DNA of 64,000 bases from Nitrobacter sp035546855 (GCA_035546855.1 DASZVY010000045.1:78207-142206); one strand, 5' to 3'; positions 33,925 through 42,928 are shown, numbered from the stretch's first letter. Notes: generated by a model not told the origin, from the sequence alone. A program made the numbers and translations.

Positions 33925-34530
33925 TCAGGCCCAGGCGCGCTCGCGCTTCAGCTTGTCCTCGTAGCGGTCGATCGAGGATTTCTTTTCCATCGTCAGGCCG
34001 ATGTCGTCGAGGCCATTGAGCAGGCAGTGCTTGCGGAACGGGTCGATCTCGAATTTCACGGTGCCGCCATCCGGACCGCGGATTTCCTGACTGGCAAGAT
34101 CGATGGTCAGCGTGGCGTTTGAGCCGCGGTCGGCATCGTCAAACAGCTTGTCGAGATCGTCCTGCGAGACGCGGATCGGCAGAATGCCGTTCTTGAAACA
34201 GTTGTTGTAGAAAATGTCGCCGAACGAAGTCGAGATCACGCAGCGGATGCCGAAGTCGAGCAGCGCCCACGGCGCATGTTCGCGCGACGAGCCGCAGCCG
34301 AAATTGTCGCCGGCAACCAGGATCTTGGCATTGCGATAGGCCGGCTTGTTGAGGATGAAGTCGGGGTTCTCCGAGCCGTCATCGTTGTAGCGCTGCTCCG
34401 AGAACAGACCCTTGCCGAGGCCGGTGCGCTTGATCGTCTTCAGGTACTGCTTCGGGATGATCATGTCGGTGTCGACATTGATGATCTTCAGCGGCGCCGC
34501 GACGCCTTCCAGCGTGGTGAATTTGTCCAT
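33925..34530 (-). CDS. leuD: 3-isopropylmalate dehydratase small subunit
   Basis: A 201-residue small subunit that, with LeuC (at 41426-42847), isomerises 2- to 3-isopropylmalate. It shows NVDTDMIIPKQYLKTIKRTGLGKGLF, the swivelling-domain signature AGDNFGCGSSREHAPWAL and FYNNCFKNGILPI. The start at ATG 34530 (MDKFTTLEGVAAPL) matches family length; the upstream frame is not used. It precedes the glycosyltransferase by 16 bases. Confidence 0.97.
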   Translation of the reverse strand: MDKFTTLEGVAAPLKIINVDTDMIIPKQYLKTIKRTGLGKGLFSEQRYNDDGSENPDFILNKPAYRNAKILVAGDNFGCGSSREHAPWALLDFGIRCVISTSFGDIFYNNCFKNGILPIRVSQDDLDKLFDDADRGSNATLTIDLASQEIRGPDGGTVKFEIDPFRKHCLLNGLDDIGLTMEKKSSIDRYEDKLKRERAWA

Positions 34531-34601
34531 GGCAGGGTTCCTCGTGAGAGGTCGTTTTCTAGCCCGATCCCGGCCCCGATCCAAGCGTCATTTGCGCGGG
34601 T

Positions 34602-35003
34602 CTAACCCTCGGCTTTCGCCTCGATCGCCGCCATGTCGGCGTCGGACAGGCCGAAATGATGCCCGATCTCGTGGATCAGCACATGGCTGACGATATGGCC
34701 CAGGGTCTCGTCGTGTTCGGCCCAGTAATCGAGGATGGGGCGGCGATAAAGCCAGATCAGGTTCGGCAGCCGGGCGATGTCGCTGTCGCTCTGGAAGGGC
34801 AGGCCTGTGCCCTGAAACAGGCCGAGCAGGTCGAATTCGCTCTCGGCGTTCATCTCGTCGAGGACCTCGGCGGTCGGAAAATCCTCGACGCGGATGATGA
34901 GGTCGTCGCACAGGCTGCGGAAATGGTCCGGCAGGCGCGCGAACGCCTCGTGCGCCATGGTTTCCATTTCAGCCAGCGACGGGGCCTTGGCGGACGTCCA
35001 CAT
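34602..35003 (-). CDS. Zincin-like metallopeptidase family protein
   Basis: A 133-residue protein of the minimal zincin (DUF1025-like) family, with the zinc motif H111-E-I-G-H115 followed by HFGLSDADM. An N-terminal part, FARLPDHFRSLCDDLIIRVEDFP, and the LPNLIWLYRRPILDYWAE stretch are typical. Activity of this group has rarely been shown. It lies upstream of leuD on the same strand with a 71-base gap. Confidence 0.88.
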   Translation of the reverse strand: MWTSAKAPSLAEMETMAHEAFARLPDHFRSLCDDLIIRVEDFPTAEVLDEMNAESEFDLLGLFQGTGLPFQSDSDIARLPNLIWLYRRPILDYWAEHDETLGHIVSHVLIHEIGHHFGLSDADMAAIEAKAEG

Positions 35004-35130
35004 GGCTCGTTTCTAGCGCGGGGCTTGGATCGGTGACACCGCTTTTTCGCGGCCGGAGCTGCCCTATGGTTGACGTGGCCGTGACAATCGGAGACCGTCC
35101 GGCACAGACAGGGATAACCGGGGCAGCGCG

Positions 35131-35451
35131 ATGAGCGTCAGGATGATAGCAGCGGGGCTGGCAGCGGCGGCAATCTTGCTGCTGCCCGGTACAATGCTCT
35201 CCGCGAGCGGCGCGCAGGCACAGTCCGCCGCGCGGAGCACGGATCATGCGTTGCCGTCCGATATGTCGGCCCAGATTCGCAAGCGCCGTCCGCGCGTGCG
35301 TATCTACCGCGAGGACGAACGCGGAGTTTACCCAAGCTACAATCCCGGCCCGGGCGCCGTGCGCGACTGCACCGCGACCTATGTGCAGGAATTCCGGCCG
35401 AGCGGAACGGTGATCGTTCCCCGCATGAACTGCTACTGGCGGCGCGGCTAG
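35131..35451 (+). CDS. Small exported basic protein
   Basis: A 106-residue protein with a signal peptide (about 1-32, SGAQAQS), then a basic stretch KRRPRVRIYREDERGVYPSYNPGPG and a C-terminal part AVRDCTATYVQEFRPSGTVIVPRMNCYWRRG with two Cys that could pair. It resembles small secreted Rhizobiales proteins of unknown role, and is the first of four such genes up to 37133. Confidence 0.75.
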   Translation: MSVRMIAAGLAAAAILLLPGTMLSASGAQAQSAARSTDHALPSDMSAQIRKRRPRVRIYREDERGVYPSYNPGPGAVRDCTATYVQEFRPSGTVIVPRMNCYWRRG

Positions 35452-35587
35452 ATCCTCGGCGCGTTCGCGCTTCGCGCCCGGCGCATTCACGCCGCATTCA
35501 CGTGATGGCTTCTAGTCTTTGAGTTCGATCGGGAACAATTTCCTGTCATGCGCCGTTGTGTCACAATTGGACTCAAGGAGAAGCCGG

Positions 35588-35827
35588 ATGAACGTGAAGA
35601 AGTTATTGGGATTGGCTGCTGTCGGTGCATTTCTGATCGCCGTGTCGCCAGCAGAGCGGGCGCAAGCGGCGCCGGTCAATCCCGGGGTGGCCGCGACCGT
35701 GCAGGGCGGGGCTGCGAGGATGACGACCGAGGTGCGTTGGCGTCATCATCATTATTGGCACCGCCATTGGCATCCCCGTCGTCACTGGCATCCCCATTAC
35801 TGGCACCGTCGCCACTGGCACCGCTGA
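35588..35827 (+). CDS. Small exported His/Trp-rich protein
   Basis: A 79-residue protein with a signal peptide (about 1-28, AQAAPV). Its mature C-terminus is about 30 residues of mostly His, Trp and Arg (WRHHHYWHRHWHPRRHWHPHYWH pattern, shown from about residue 50). Such a tail should bind metal ions or heme. The start at ATG 35588 follows AAGGAG at 35575-35580. A terminator follows. Confidence 0.75.
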   Translation: MNVKKLLGLAAVGAFLIAVSPAERAQAAPVNPGVAATVQGGAARMTTEVRWRHHHYWHRHWHPRRHWHPHYWHRRHWHR

Positions 35828-35853
35828 GGGAGCCGATATCATCGACGATAGTG

Positions 35854-35884
35854 AACAGGCTCGCGCGATGCGGGCCTGTTTTTT
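35854..35884 (+). terminator. Rho-independent terminator after the His/Trp-rich gene
   Basis: Inverted arms AACAGGC (35854-35860) and GCCTGTT (35874-35880) enclose an inner CGC/GCG pair, followed by TTTT. It lies 26 bases after the stop codon. Confidence 0.8.
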
Positions 35885-35962
35885 GCGAGGACGGCATCGT
35901 AGCATGGCCGGCGTGTCGCGACGCGTGACACCGGCATCCTCCGGCCTGGGGAGAAAACCGTC

Positions 35963-36256
35963 ATGAAGGTATTCATCGGAGCGGGTCTTGTGGCGGCCGC
36001 GATTTGTGCCGGCACGATCGGGATTTCATCTGCCGCCCGGGCGCGGCAGGCCGGCGCCGAAACGTCGCATCACCGTATTTCGTCCGACGTGAGCGCGCGG
36101 CGGCGCATCCATCATGCGTATCGCCGTCATCGTCCGCGCGTCTATGTGCGGGGCCCCTATCGGCCCTATTACCGGCGGCCCACGTATTATGTGCCGCAGG
36201 GGCCGGCGCCGTTTTTTCCGTTCGGTTTCGGCTACGGACTCGATCCATCCTGGTGA
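35963..36256 (+). CDS. Small exported Arg/Tyr-rich protein
   Basis: A 97-residue protein with a signal peptide (about 1-29, SSAARA) and a mature part rich in Arg, His, Tyr and Pro: RRRIHHAYRRHRPRVYVRGPYRPYYRRPTYYVPQGPAPFFPFGFGYGLDPSW. It shares the composition and layout of its neighbours at 35588 and 36453. No domain is recognised. Confidence 0.72.
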   Translation: MKVFIGAGLVAAAICAGTIGISSAARARQAGAETSHHRISSDVSARRRIHHAYRRHRPRVYVRGPYRPYYRRPTYYVPQGPAPFFPFGFGYGLDPSW

Positions 36257-36452
36257 GCGGCACGCGATTCACCGCGACGACGTGAAGTTCCCTGTGCGTG
36301 CCGCGCGCTATTGCCGCAGGATGCATTCATGAGGGGTTCACCTCGCCGAACCTAGCGTTGTTGTCGGGAGCGACAAGAACCGCGACGGCAGCAGGTCACC
36401 TGGAATGGCCGCGCATGCGCCACGCGCTGCTGTACGTGCCAGGGAGGTTTTC

Positions 36453-37133
36453 ATGGCGACGATTCCACATCGATCGAGTTTTGTCCGCTGCATCGGATTA
36501 ATGGCGGCCACAGCGATGCTGACGGCTGCGCCGCGTGCCGAGGCCGTGTCGCTGGCCGGCAGCCGGACCGCGATGACATCCGAGGCGCCGATTCGCACGG
36601 TGCAGTTCCATGGTCATCACGGTGGCGGACACGGCGGCGGCCACGGTGGTGGATTTCGCGGCGGTGGCTTTCATGGCGGAGGTTTTCATGGCGGCGGGTT
36701 TCACGCAGCCCCCCGCGCTTTCCATGGCGGAGGTTTTCATGCCTCACGTCCCGCTTTTGCCGGCGGTCTCAGGCATGGTCCAGTATTCCGTCATGGCGGC
36801 GGTCTTCATCGCGCGCCGGTCTTTGCCGGGCACCGCGCCTATGGGCCCGCGCGGTTCTATCGGCATCATCATCGCTACTTCAGGCCTCGGGTCTATGGCC
36901 CGCTTTTTTACGGTTACACCAGCCCCTATTATTACGGCTACGCGCCGGTCTACTATTATGGGCCGCGGCGTTTCTGCCGCATGATCTGGACCCATCACGG
37001 CCTGCGCAGGGTTTGTCACTATCGGCCCTGGCACCGCCATTGGCGGCATCATCATTGGCGTCGCCACCACTGGCATTCGCACCGATGGCACCATCACCAT
37101 CATCCTCGCAGCTATCACCACCGGCGCCACTAA
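36453..37133 (+). CDS. Exported Gly/His/Tyr-rich repeat protein
   Basis: A 226-residue protein. After a signal peptide (about 1-31) there is a Gly/His repeat region with short GGGFHGGGFHGGGF-like units (about 53-100), a Tyr-rich segment (YGYTSPYYYGYAPVYYYGP), one Cys pair region (RFCRMIWTHHGLRRVCHYRP) and a strongly His/Arg/Trp-rich tail. It should be secreted or periplasmic and could bind metal. The start at ATG 36453 follows AGGGAGG. Its TAA overlaps a dispersed repeat (37131-37160). Confidence 0.78.
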   Translation: MATIPHRSSFVRCIGLMAATAMLTAAPRAEAVSLAGSRTAMTSEAPIRTVQFHGHHGGGHGGGHGGGFRGGGFHGGGFHGGGFHAAPRAFHGGGFHASRPAFAGGLRHGPVFRHGGGLHRAPVFAGHRAYGPARFYRHHHRYFRPRVYGPLFYGYTSPYYYGYAPVYYYGPRRFCRMIWTHHGLRRVCHYRPWHRHWRHHHWRRHHWHSHRWHHHHHPRSYHHRRH

Positions 37134-37160
37134 AGCGGGATGACATGAGGTTGAATCACC
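37131..37160. repeat. Dispersed repeat, family E copy 1
   Basis: These 30 bases, starting TAAAGCGGGATGACATGAGG, are an exact reverse complement of 49435-49464. The first three bases are the stop codon of the preceding gene. Confidence 0.85.
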
Positions 37161-37453
37161 ATCATCGCGGGGAGCCCAAGGGCAACGCGCAGCGGTGTCC
37201 CGGAGCGACGAAGCAATTCCCCCACCCTAACCCTCTCTTGCTTGCGGGGGAGGGAAGGGAGGGGCTCTGGATCGCTTTGCGGAGCCTGTCATCGGGCGGC
37301 CTCATGGCGCGGCGAAGACGCGCGCGCTTGCGGCGCCGACCCGTTGGCTCGCAATGACAGCGCGGGCTGGTTCAACCCACCTTCCACGACCTGACGATGG
37401 CATCGTATCCGCCGCGGCGGTTACGATGCGTGGCGCGTGATCATGCGGAGGTT
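37134..37453. other. Intergenic region with dispersed repeats
   Basis: These 320 bases separate the His-rich gene from the convergent glycosylase gene. Besides family E at the left end, 37219-37260 is a pyrimidine/purine palindrome (CCCCCACCCTAACCC, then GGGGGAGGGAAGGGA) of a type repeated in this genus, and 37340-37362 resembles another interspersed piece (GGCTCGCAATGACAGC). No credible gene is seen. Confidence 0.55.
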
Positions 37454-38626
37454 TCAATCGCCGAGCTGAAATCGTTCGAAGCGGTGCAACTCCTCCTCGA
37501 TGAGGGGTTTGAGCGCACCGCGCGACACGGCAGGCTTTCGTGCGGCGGCCGCGCCGGCCCATGTCCATTTCTGCATCAGGACCTTTCGGGCGGCACGATC
37601 GGTCTTGAGGTCGAGCGCGGCGACGATCTGGTCGCCGACCAGAACCGGTAGTGCGAAATAACCGAGCTTGCGTTTCTCTTTCGGCACATAGGCCTCGAAG
37701 CGGTGCTCATAACCAAAGATCAAATGCGTCCGTTTGCGCTGGATGATCAGCGGATCGAACGGCGACAGGATGTGGACGAGTTCCGGATCGGTGCCGCCGG
37801 GGGCCTCGAGCGTCGCGGGCGCGGCCCAATGCTCCTGCTTGCCCGCGCCCTCGAGTGCGACCGGCACCAGTTCGCCCCGGCGCACGCGGGCCTCGATCAG
37901 CTTGCGCACGTCGGCCTTGCGAGGCGCGTCGAGATGGCAGATCGACTCGAGCGAAACGACCCCTTGCGCACGTAGCGCCCGATCGAGCAGATAGGCCGTG
38001 ATCTCGCCGCGCGAAGCCGCCTTCGGCATTTTCCCCCAGCCGAAATGGCGCAAGGTCAGGTCGTAGGTCTTGAGCATACCCGCGCGGGCGCTAACCGTCA
38101 GCCTTCCTTCATAGAAGGCCAGTTGCAGGGCCCGCTTTGACGGCTTGCGGCTGGCCCATTCGTGATCCTTCTCGACCAATACGTCGTCGTCGATGTCGCG
38201 GATCGACAGCGGTCCCGTTTTGACCAACCGCATGACCTTGCGCGTATCGGCTGGCGTCACTGCGGCGAACCAGCGATGGCCCTCGCGGCGGTGCAGCCTC
38301 ATGTCGGGAATGAAAAACCGGAAGTCATGCGTCGGCACATAGGCCAGTGCATGGGTCCAGTATTCGAAGACGCTTTTGTCAGCGCTCTGCGCTTGCCGGA
38401 GATCCGCGCGGCGGTAGGCCGGCATCCGCGTGAACAGGATGTGGTGGTGGCAGCGCTCGATGACATTGATGGTATCGATCTGCACATAACCGAGATGGGC
38501 GATGGCGTCGGCCACGGCTTGCGGCCCCGCGCCAAACGGCGCGCGCGCGTCGAGCCGCTGCGCCCGCAGCCAGATGCGGCGGGCGGCTGCGGTTGAGAGA
38601 GGCTGGGCTTGCGGGTGGCGGGGCAT
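37454..38626 (-). CDS. Winged-helix DNA glycosylase, AlkZ/YcaQ type
   Basis: A 390-residue protein of the HTH_42 family, which includes AlkZ and YcaQ enzymes that unhook DNA interstrand crosslinks. The catalytic Q-x-D motif is Q49-I-D51 (YVQIDTINVIERCHHHILFTR). AYVPTHDFRFFIPDMRLHR and HILSPFDPLIIQRKRTHLIFGYEHRFEAYVPKEKRKLGYFALPVL are typical downstream blocks. Length equals that of YcaQ. It is monocistronic. Confidence 0.88.
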   Translation of the reverse strand: MPRHPQAQPLSTAAARRIWLRAQRLDARAPFGAGPQAVADAIAHLGYVQIDTINVIERCHHHILFTRMPAYRRADLRQAQSADKSVFEYWTHALAYVPTHDFRFFIPDMRLHRREGHRWFAAVTPADTRKVMRLVKTGPLSIRDIDDDVLVEKDHEWASRKPSKRALQLAFYEGRLTVSARAGMLKTYDLTLRHFGWGKMPKAASRGEITAYLLDRALRAQGVVSLESICHLDAPRKADVRKLIEARVRRGELVPVALEGAGKQEHWAAPATLEAPGGTDPELVHILSPFDPLIIQRKRTHLIFGYEHRFEAYVPKEKRKLGYFALPVLVGDQIVAALDLKTDRAARKVLMQKWTWAGAAAARKPAVSRGALKPLIEEELHRFERFQLGD

Positions 38627-38722
38627 TTTCGACCGGCGTTCCGGCCCTCAACGAATGTCGGAGCCTCACGCCAGTGTAGCCGGATTCGTGGCGGGGCGTG
38701 CGGCGCTCCATCGCCATATCCG

Positions 38723-39292
38723 TCAGAGCGGCAGGCGCGCTTTCTTCGTCGCGTCGTAGACTTCAATCCGCAGGATCGGAAAGCGCGCCTTCAATTCGGT
38801 GCCGGCCTGCTTGGCCTGCGCCAGCGTCTCGAACTGGTTCTTGAAGTGACCATCGACCAGAATCGCGAAACCCTCCGCCGGCGGGATATCCGCACGCGGT
38901 GGGGATTTCGGCGCGGCGATCGGCGGTTTGGGGGTGATTGTCGGCGCTTTGGGTGGCGTTGCGGTCGATGAAGGCGGAGCCGGTGATACGGCGGACGCGG
39001 GCGGAGACGTCCTTGCCGTCGGCAGCGTTCGAGGCAGGCTCGACGCAACGCCGGCTGACCGCACCAGCGGCTGCACGTCGGGCTTGACGGCCTTGGCGGC
39101 CGATGCCGGCGTTGCCGTCTTCAGAACTCTGCCCGTGTTCTTGCTGGCCGAGGGCCGCGCCGCCTTGGTCTTCGTCGCAACCGGCTTGGCAGCCTGCTTC
39201 GCGGCCTTCCTGACGGGCGTCTTTGTTTTCGCAACGGAACGCGGCGCTTTCGCTGCCCTGGGGGCAGAAGCTTTGGTCTTGGCTTTTTTCAT
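38723..39292 (-). CDS. Lys/Ala-rich H1-like protein with C-terminal domain
   Basis: A 189-residue protein. Residues 1-70 are Lys/Ala/Pro/Thr-rich (AKAPRSVAKTKTPVRKAAKQAAKPVATKTKA), like eukaryotic histone H1 tails and bacterial nucleoid or PHA-granule proteins. A Pro/Ser linker (about 80-135) follows. The C-terminal part EGFAILVDGHFKNQFETLAQAKQAGTELKARFPILRIEVYDATKKARLPL looks like a small folded domain of a Rhizobiales family. DNA binding is a likely guess from composition. It ends 96 bases upstream of the glycosylase start on the same strand. Confidence 0.72.
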   Translation of the reverse strand: MKKAKTKASAPRAAKAPRSVAKTKTPVRKAAKQAAKPVATKTKAARPSASKNTGRVLKTATPASAAKAVKPDVQPLVRSAGVASSLPRTLPTARTSPPASAVSPAPPSSTATPPKAPTITPKPPIAAPKSPPRADIPPAEGFAILVDGHFKNQFETLAQAKQAGTELKARFPILRIEVYDATKKARLPL

Positions 39293-39298
39293 GATGGA

Positions 39299-41311
39299 TT
39301 AGGACTGCCGCGATTTCGCGGCAAACGCAATATACCAATCGAGGCAGGCGGGATTCGCCATCGCGTCCCTGTTAATGACTTTATCGATGGGGTGTCCGAG
39401 CAACAGTTTCTTGATCGGAAGTTCCTGTTTCTTGCCCGACAGCGTGCGCGGAATTTCCGGAACCGCGAAAATTGCGTTGGGAAGGAACCGGCGCGACACA
39501 CCCGTCTCGATCGCGCGATTGATCTTCTGCTTCATCGCCTCGTCGAGCGCGATGCCCTCGCGCAATACCACGAACGCGGGCATATAACTCTCCCGGCCGA
39601 GGTATTCGAGATCGACCACCATCGAGTCCAGCACTTCGGGCAGCGCCTCGATCGCGGAATAAATTTCGCTCGTGCCCATGCGCAGGCCGTGGCGATTGAT
39701 GGTGGCGTCGCTGCGGCCATAGATGATGCATGTGCCGTCGCGATTGATCCTGAGCCAGTCGCCGTGCCGCCAGACGCCGGGATAGGTATCGAAGTAGCTT
39801 GAGCGATAGCGGGCATCGCCGGGATCGTTCCAGAAGCGAAGCGGCATCGAGGGCAGCGGTTCGGTGCAGACGAGCTCACCGACCTCGTCGATCACGCTAT
39901 TGCCCGCTTCATCGAACGCTTCGACGGCATTGCCGAGGCAGCGGCATTGCATGGTGCCCGGCCGTTGCGGCAGTTCCCGGCAGGCGCCGATGAAGGCCCC
40001 GGCGAAGTCGGTCCCGCCGGACATATTAGCCCAGAACATATCGGCCTGCGCCGTGCTGCCGTTGATTTTCGACAATGCGGCGAAGCGGGTGTTGAACCAG
40101 GTCTGGGTGTCCTCGCTCAGCGGTGAACCGGTCGAGCCGAGGATGCGCAGCCGGGACAGGTCGCCGGCGGCGGCGAGATCGATATCAGCCTTGGTGCAGT
40201 TCGCGAAGAAGGCGGCGCCGGCACCGAAGATCGTCACCTTGGCGTCGGCGACGAAGCGCCAGAGGGTGGTCCAGTCCGGCTTCTCCTTCATTCCGGCAGG
40301 ACTGCCATCGAAGACGCAGCAGGTCGTCCCGTTGAGCAGGCCCGCGACCTGACAGTTCCACATGATCCAGCCTGTGGAGCTGTACCAGTGATAGCGCTCG
40401 CCGAACGAGTTCGGATCGTAACTGCAGCCGATGTCGTTGTGCAGCACGTTGAGCGGCAACCCGACGATCACGATGCCGCCGTGGCTGTGCACGATCGGTT
40501 TGGGCAGGCCGGTGGTGCCGCTGGAATAGACGATCCACAGGGGATGATCGAACGGCAGCCACTCCGGTTCGAACGTGTCGATTTCGGGATTGTCGGCGCG
40601 CAGGATGTCGGAGAGGAGGGCGTCCGCCCCGGTGGCGGACGCGCCGTGCAAAATGAAGTGTTGGACGCTCGGCAAGGCGTCGCGGAGCGTCGCGATCACG
40701 TCGGAGCGATCATGGCGGCGGCCGGCATAGGTGACCGCGTCGGTCGCGATCAGCACCTTGGGCTCGATCTGCTTGAAGCGGTCGAGGACGGCCGGCGCGG
40801 CCATGTCGGGCGCGCAGAGACTCCAGATGGCTCCGATGCTGGCGGTGGCGAGAAACGCCACGATGGTTTCGGGAACGTTGGGAAGATAGGCGGCGACGCG
40901 GTCGCCCTTTCCGACGCCCTGCGCGCGCAGATGCAGGGCCAGCGCAAACGCCCTGCGCTGCAGGTCGCGCCAGCTTGTTTCAAGCAGCTTGCCGTCTTCG
41001 CCGGCACTGATGAGCGCGGGCACGCCGGCCGCCTCGGCAGGTGCAACATGCCGCAGCACCTGGCGCGCGTAGTTGACCGATGCGCCGGGAAACCAGACCG
41101 CGCCAGGCATCTTGCGATCCGCGAGCACCGCGCGATGCGGTGTCGGCGACTGCAGCTCGAAATAATCCCAGATGCTCTGCCAGAAGGCGTCGAGGTCGCG
41201 CACGGACCACTGCCGCAGCGCTTCATAGTCGGCGAAGGCGAGGCCACGCGTTTCGCCGAGCCAGCGGCGATACTTCGACATCAGCGGAATGTAGGGCGGC
41301 GGAGTGGTCAT
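39299..41311 (-). CDS. Acetoacetyl-CoA synthetase
   Basis: A 670-residue ANL-family ligase for acetoacetate. It shows the linker-plus-N-domain WQSIWDYFELQSP, ADRKMPGAVWFPGASVNYARQ, the AMP motif YSSGTTGLPKPIVHSHGG, YHWYSSTGWIMWN and the GRSDATINRHGLRMGTSEIY block characteristic of acetoacetate-CoA ligases. It probably supports use of acetoacetate or polyhydroxybutyrate degradation products. The 3' end lies 6 bases from the H1-like gene start. Confidence 0.93.
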   Translation of the reverse strand: MTTPPPYIPLMSKYRRWLGETRGLAFADYEALRQWSVRDLDAFWQSIWDYFELQSPTPHRAVLADRKMPGAVWFPGASVNYARQVLRHVAPAEAAGVPALISAGEDGKLLETSWRDLQRRAFALALHLRAQGVGKGDRVAAYLPNVPETIVAFLATASIGAIWSLCAPDMAAPAVLDRFKQIEPKVLIATDAVTYAGRRHDRSDVIATLRDALPSVQHFILHGASATGADALLSDILRADNPEIDTFEPEWLPFDHPLWIVYSSGTTGLPKPIVHSHGGIVIVGLPLNVLHNDIGCSYDPNSFGERYHWYSSTGWIMWNCQVAGLLNGTTCCVFDGSPAGMKEKPDWTTLWRFVADAKVTIFGAGAAFFANCTKADIDLAAAGDLSRLRILGSTGSPLSEDTQTWFNTRFAALSKINGSTAQADMFWANMSGGTDFAGAFIGACRELPQRPGTMQCRCLGNAVEAFDEAGNSVIDEVGELVCTEPLPSMPLRFWNDPGDARYRSSYFDTYPGVWRHGDWLRINRDGTCIIYGRSDATINRHGLRMGTSEIYSAIEALPEVLDSMVVDLEYLGRESYMPAFVVLREGIALDEAMKQKINRAIETGVSRRFLPNAIFAVPEIPRTLSGKKQELPIKKLLLGHPIDKVINRDAMANPACLDWYIAFAAKSRQS

Positions 41312-41334
41312 GGTGCGGCTGTCACTGGATCATG

Positions 41335-41412
41335 CGTCATTGCCGGACTTGATCCGGCAATCCATCTCAAGGAAAAAGAAGATGGATGCCCGGGTCAAGC
41401 CCGGGCATGACG
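41335..41412. repeat. Dispersed palindromic repeat, family B copy 4
   Basis: The ends CGTCATTGCCGGACTTGATC and GCCCGGGCATGACG are inverted copies, with CATCT/AGATG inside. It sits in the gap between leuC and the acetoacetyl-CoA synthetase gene, both on the minus strand. Confidence 0.8.
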
Positions 41413-41425
41413 TTTGAACCGGATG

Positions 41426-42847
41426 TCACGTCCACTCGCGGACGTCGACGAAGTGCCCTGCGATTGCCGCCGCTGCCGCCATTGCCGGCGACACGAGGTG
41501 CGTGCGGCCCTTGAAGCCCTGCCGGCCCTCGAAGTTGCGGTTCGAGGTCGAGGCGCAGCGCTCTTCCGGCTTCAGCTTGTCGGGATTCATCGCAAGGCAC
41601 ATCGAGCAGCCCGGCTCGCGCCATTCAAAGCCCGCCTTGATGAAGATCTTGTCGAGGCCCTCGGCTTCCGCCTGCTCCTTCACGATGCCGGAGCCCGGCA
41701 CGATCATGGCGTTGACGTTGGCGTTCACCGTCTTGCCCGCGGCGATCTTGGCGGCGGCGCGCAAGTCCTCGATGCGCCCGTTGGTGCAGGAGCCGATAAA
41801 GACGCGGTCGAGCTTGATGTCGGTGATTTTGGTTCCGGCGGCGAGACCCATGTAATGCAGCGCGCGCTCCTTGGAGAGGCGCTTCGCTTCGTCGGCGATG
41901 TCGGCAGGATCAGGCACCTTGCCGGTCACCGAGATGACGTCTTCGGGCGAGGTGCCCCAGGTGACGATCGGCGGCAGCTTGGCGGCGTCGAGACGAATTT
42001 CATGGTCGAAGTGCGCGCCGTCGTCGCTGCGCAGCTTCTCCCAGTAGCGCATCGCGGCATCCCAGTCGGCGCCCTTCGGCGACTTCGGGCGGCCCTTCAG
42101 GAATTCATAGGCCTTCTCGTCGGGCGCGACGAGGCCGGCGCGGGCGCCGCCTTCGATCGACATATTGCAGACGGTCATGCGGCCTTCCATGGTCAGCGCG
42201 CGGATGGCGTCGCCGGCATATTCCAGCACGTAGCCGGTGCCGCCGGCGGTGCCGATCTCGCCGATGATGGCCAGGATGATATCCTTGGCGGTGACGCCGT
42301 CCGGCAGCTTGCCGTCGACGACGGCGCGCATGTTCTTCGCCTTCTTCTGGATCAGCGTCTGCGTCGCCAGCACGTGCTCGACCTCGGAGGTGCCGATGCC
42401 GTGCGCCAGGGCGCCGAACGCGCCGTGGGTCGAGGTATGGCTGTCGCCGCAGACGATCGTCGTTCCGGGCAGGGTAAAGCCCTGCTCCGGGCCGATCACG
42501 TGGACGATGCCCTGCCGCTTGTCGAACTCGTTATAATACTCGATGCCGAAGTCCCTGGCGTTCTTCGCCAGCGCCTCGATCTGCTCGATGCTCTCAGGGT
42601 CGGGATTGGGCTTGGTGCGGTCGGTGGTCGGCACGTTGTGATCGACAACGGCGAGCGTCTTCTCCGGTGCGTGCACCTTGCGGCCGGTCATGCGCAGGCC
42701 TTCGAATGCCTGCGGGCTCGTGACTTCATGCACGAGGTGGCGGTCGATGTAGAGCAGGCAGGTGCCGTCGTCGGCTTCGTGAACCAGATGGTCGTTCCAG
42801 ATCTTGTCGTAGAGCGTTGTCGGTTTGGACGTTGTCGATTTGGACAT
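41426..42847 (-). CDS. leuC: 3-isopropylmalate dehydratase large subunit
   Basis: A 473-residue subunit carrying the [4Fe-4S] cluster. The cluster ligands are in IGSCTNGRIEDL and PGCSMCLAMNPDKL; CGDSHTSTHGAFGALAHGIGTSEVEHVLATQ and SNRNFEGRQGFKGRTHLVSP are typical. It works with LeuD at 33925-34530. The start at ATG 42847 (MSKSTTSKPTTLYDKI) is chosen; a more distal ATG at 42862 adds five residues without a better ribosome site. leuC is not joined to leuD, as is common in this group. Confidence 0.97.
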   Translation of the reverse strand: MSKSTTSKPTTLYDKIWNDHLVHEADDGTCLLYIDRHLVHEVTSPQAFEGLRMTGRKVHAPEKTLAVVDHNVPTTDRTKPNPDPESIEQIEALAKNARDFGIEYYNEFDKRQGIVHVIGPEQGFTLPGTTIVCGDSHTSTHGAFGALAHGIGTSEVEHVLATQTLIQKKAKNMRAVVDGKLPDGVTAKDIILAIIGEIGTAGGTGYVLEYAGDAIRALTMEGRMTVCNMSIEGGARAGLVAPDEKAYEFLKGRPKSPKGADWDAAMRYWEKLRSDDGAHFDHEIRLDAAKLPPIVTWGTSPEDVISVTGKVPDPADIADEAKRLSKERALHYMGLAAGTKITDIKLDRVFIGSCTNGRIEDLRAAAKIAAGKTVNANVNAMIVPGSGIVKEQAEAEGLDKIFIKAGFEWREPGCSMCLAMNPDKLKPEERCASTSNRNFEGRQGFKGRTHLVSPAMAAAAAIAGHFVDVREWT

Positions 42848-42928
42848 GGACGTGAACCTCAAGGGAATTTTCTGAATAGGCTGCGCGGAAAACGCGCGAG
42901 GCGAATGGCTGACGAGAGTGGCGCGGCG

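Noticed and set aside
36451..37146. Several frames in other registers over the Gly/His-rich gene, including minus-strand ones
   Set aside because: Low-complexity repeats stay open in all frames; only the frame from 36453 has a signal peptide and a ribosome site.
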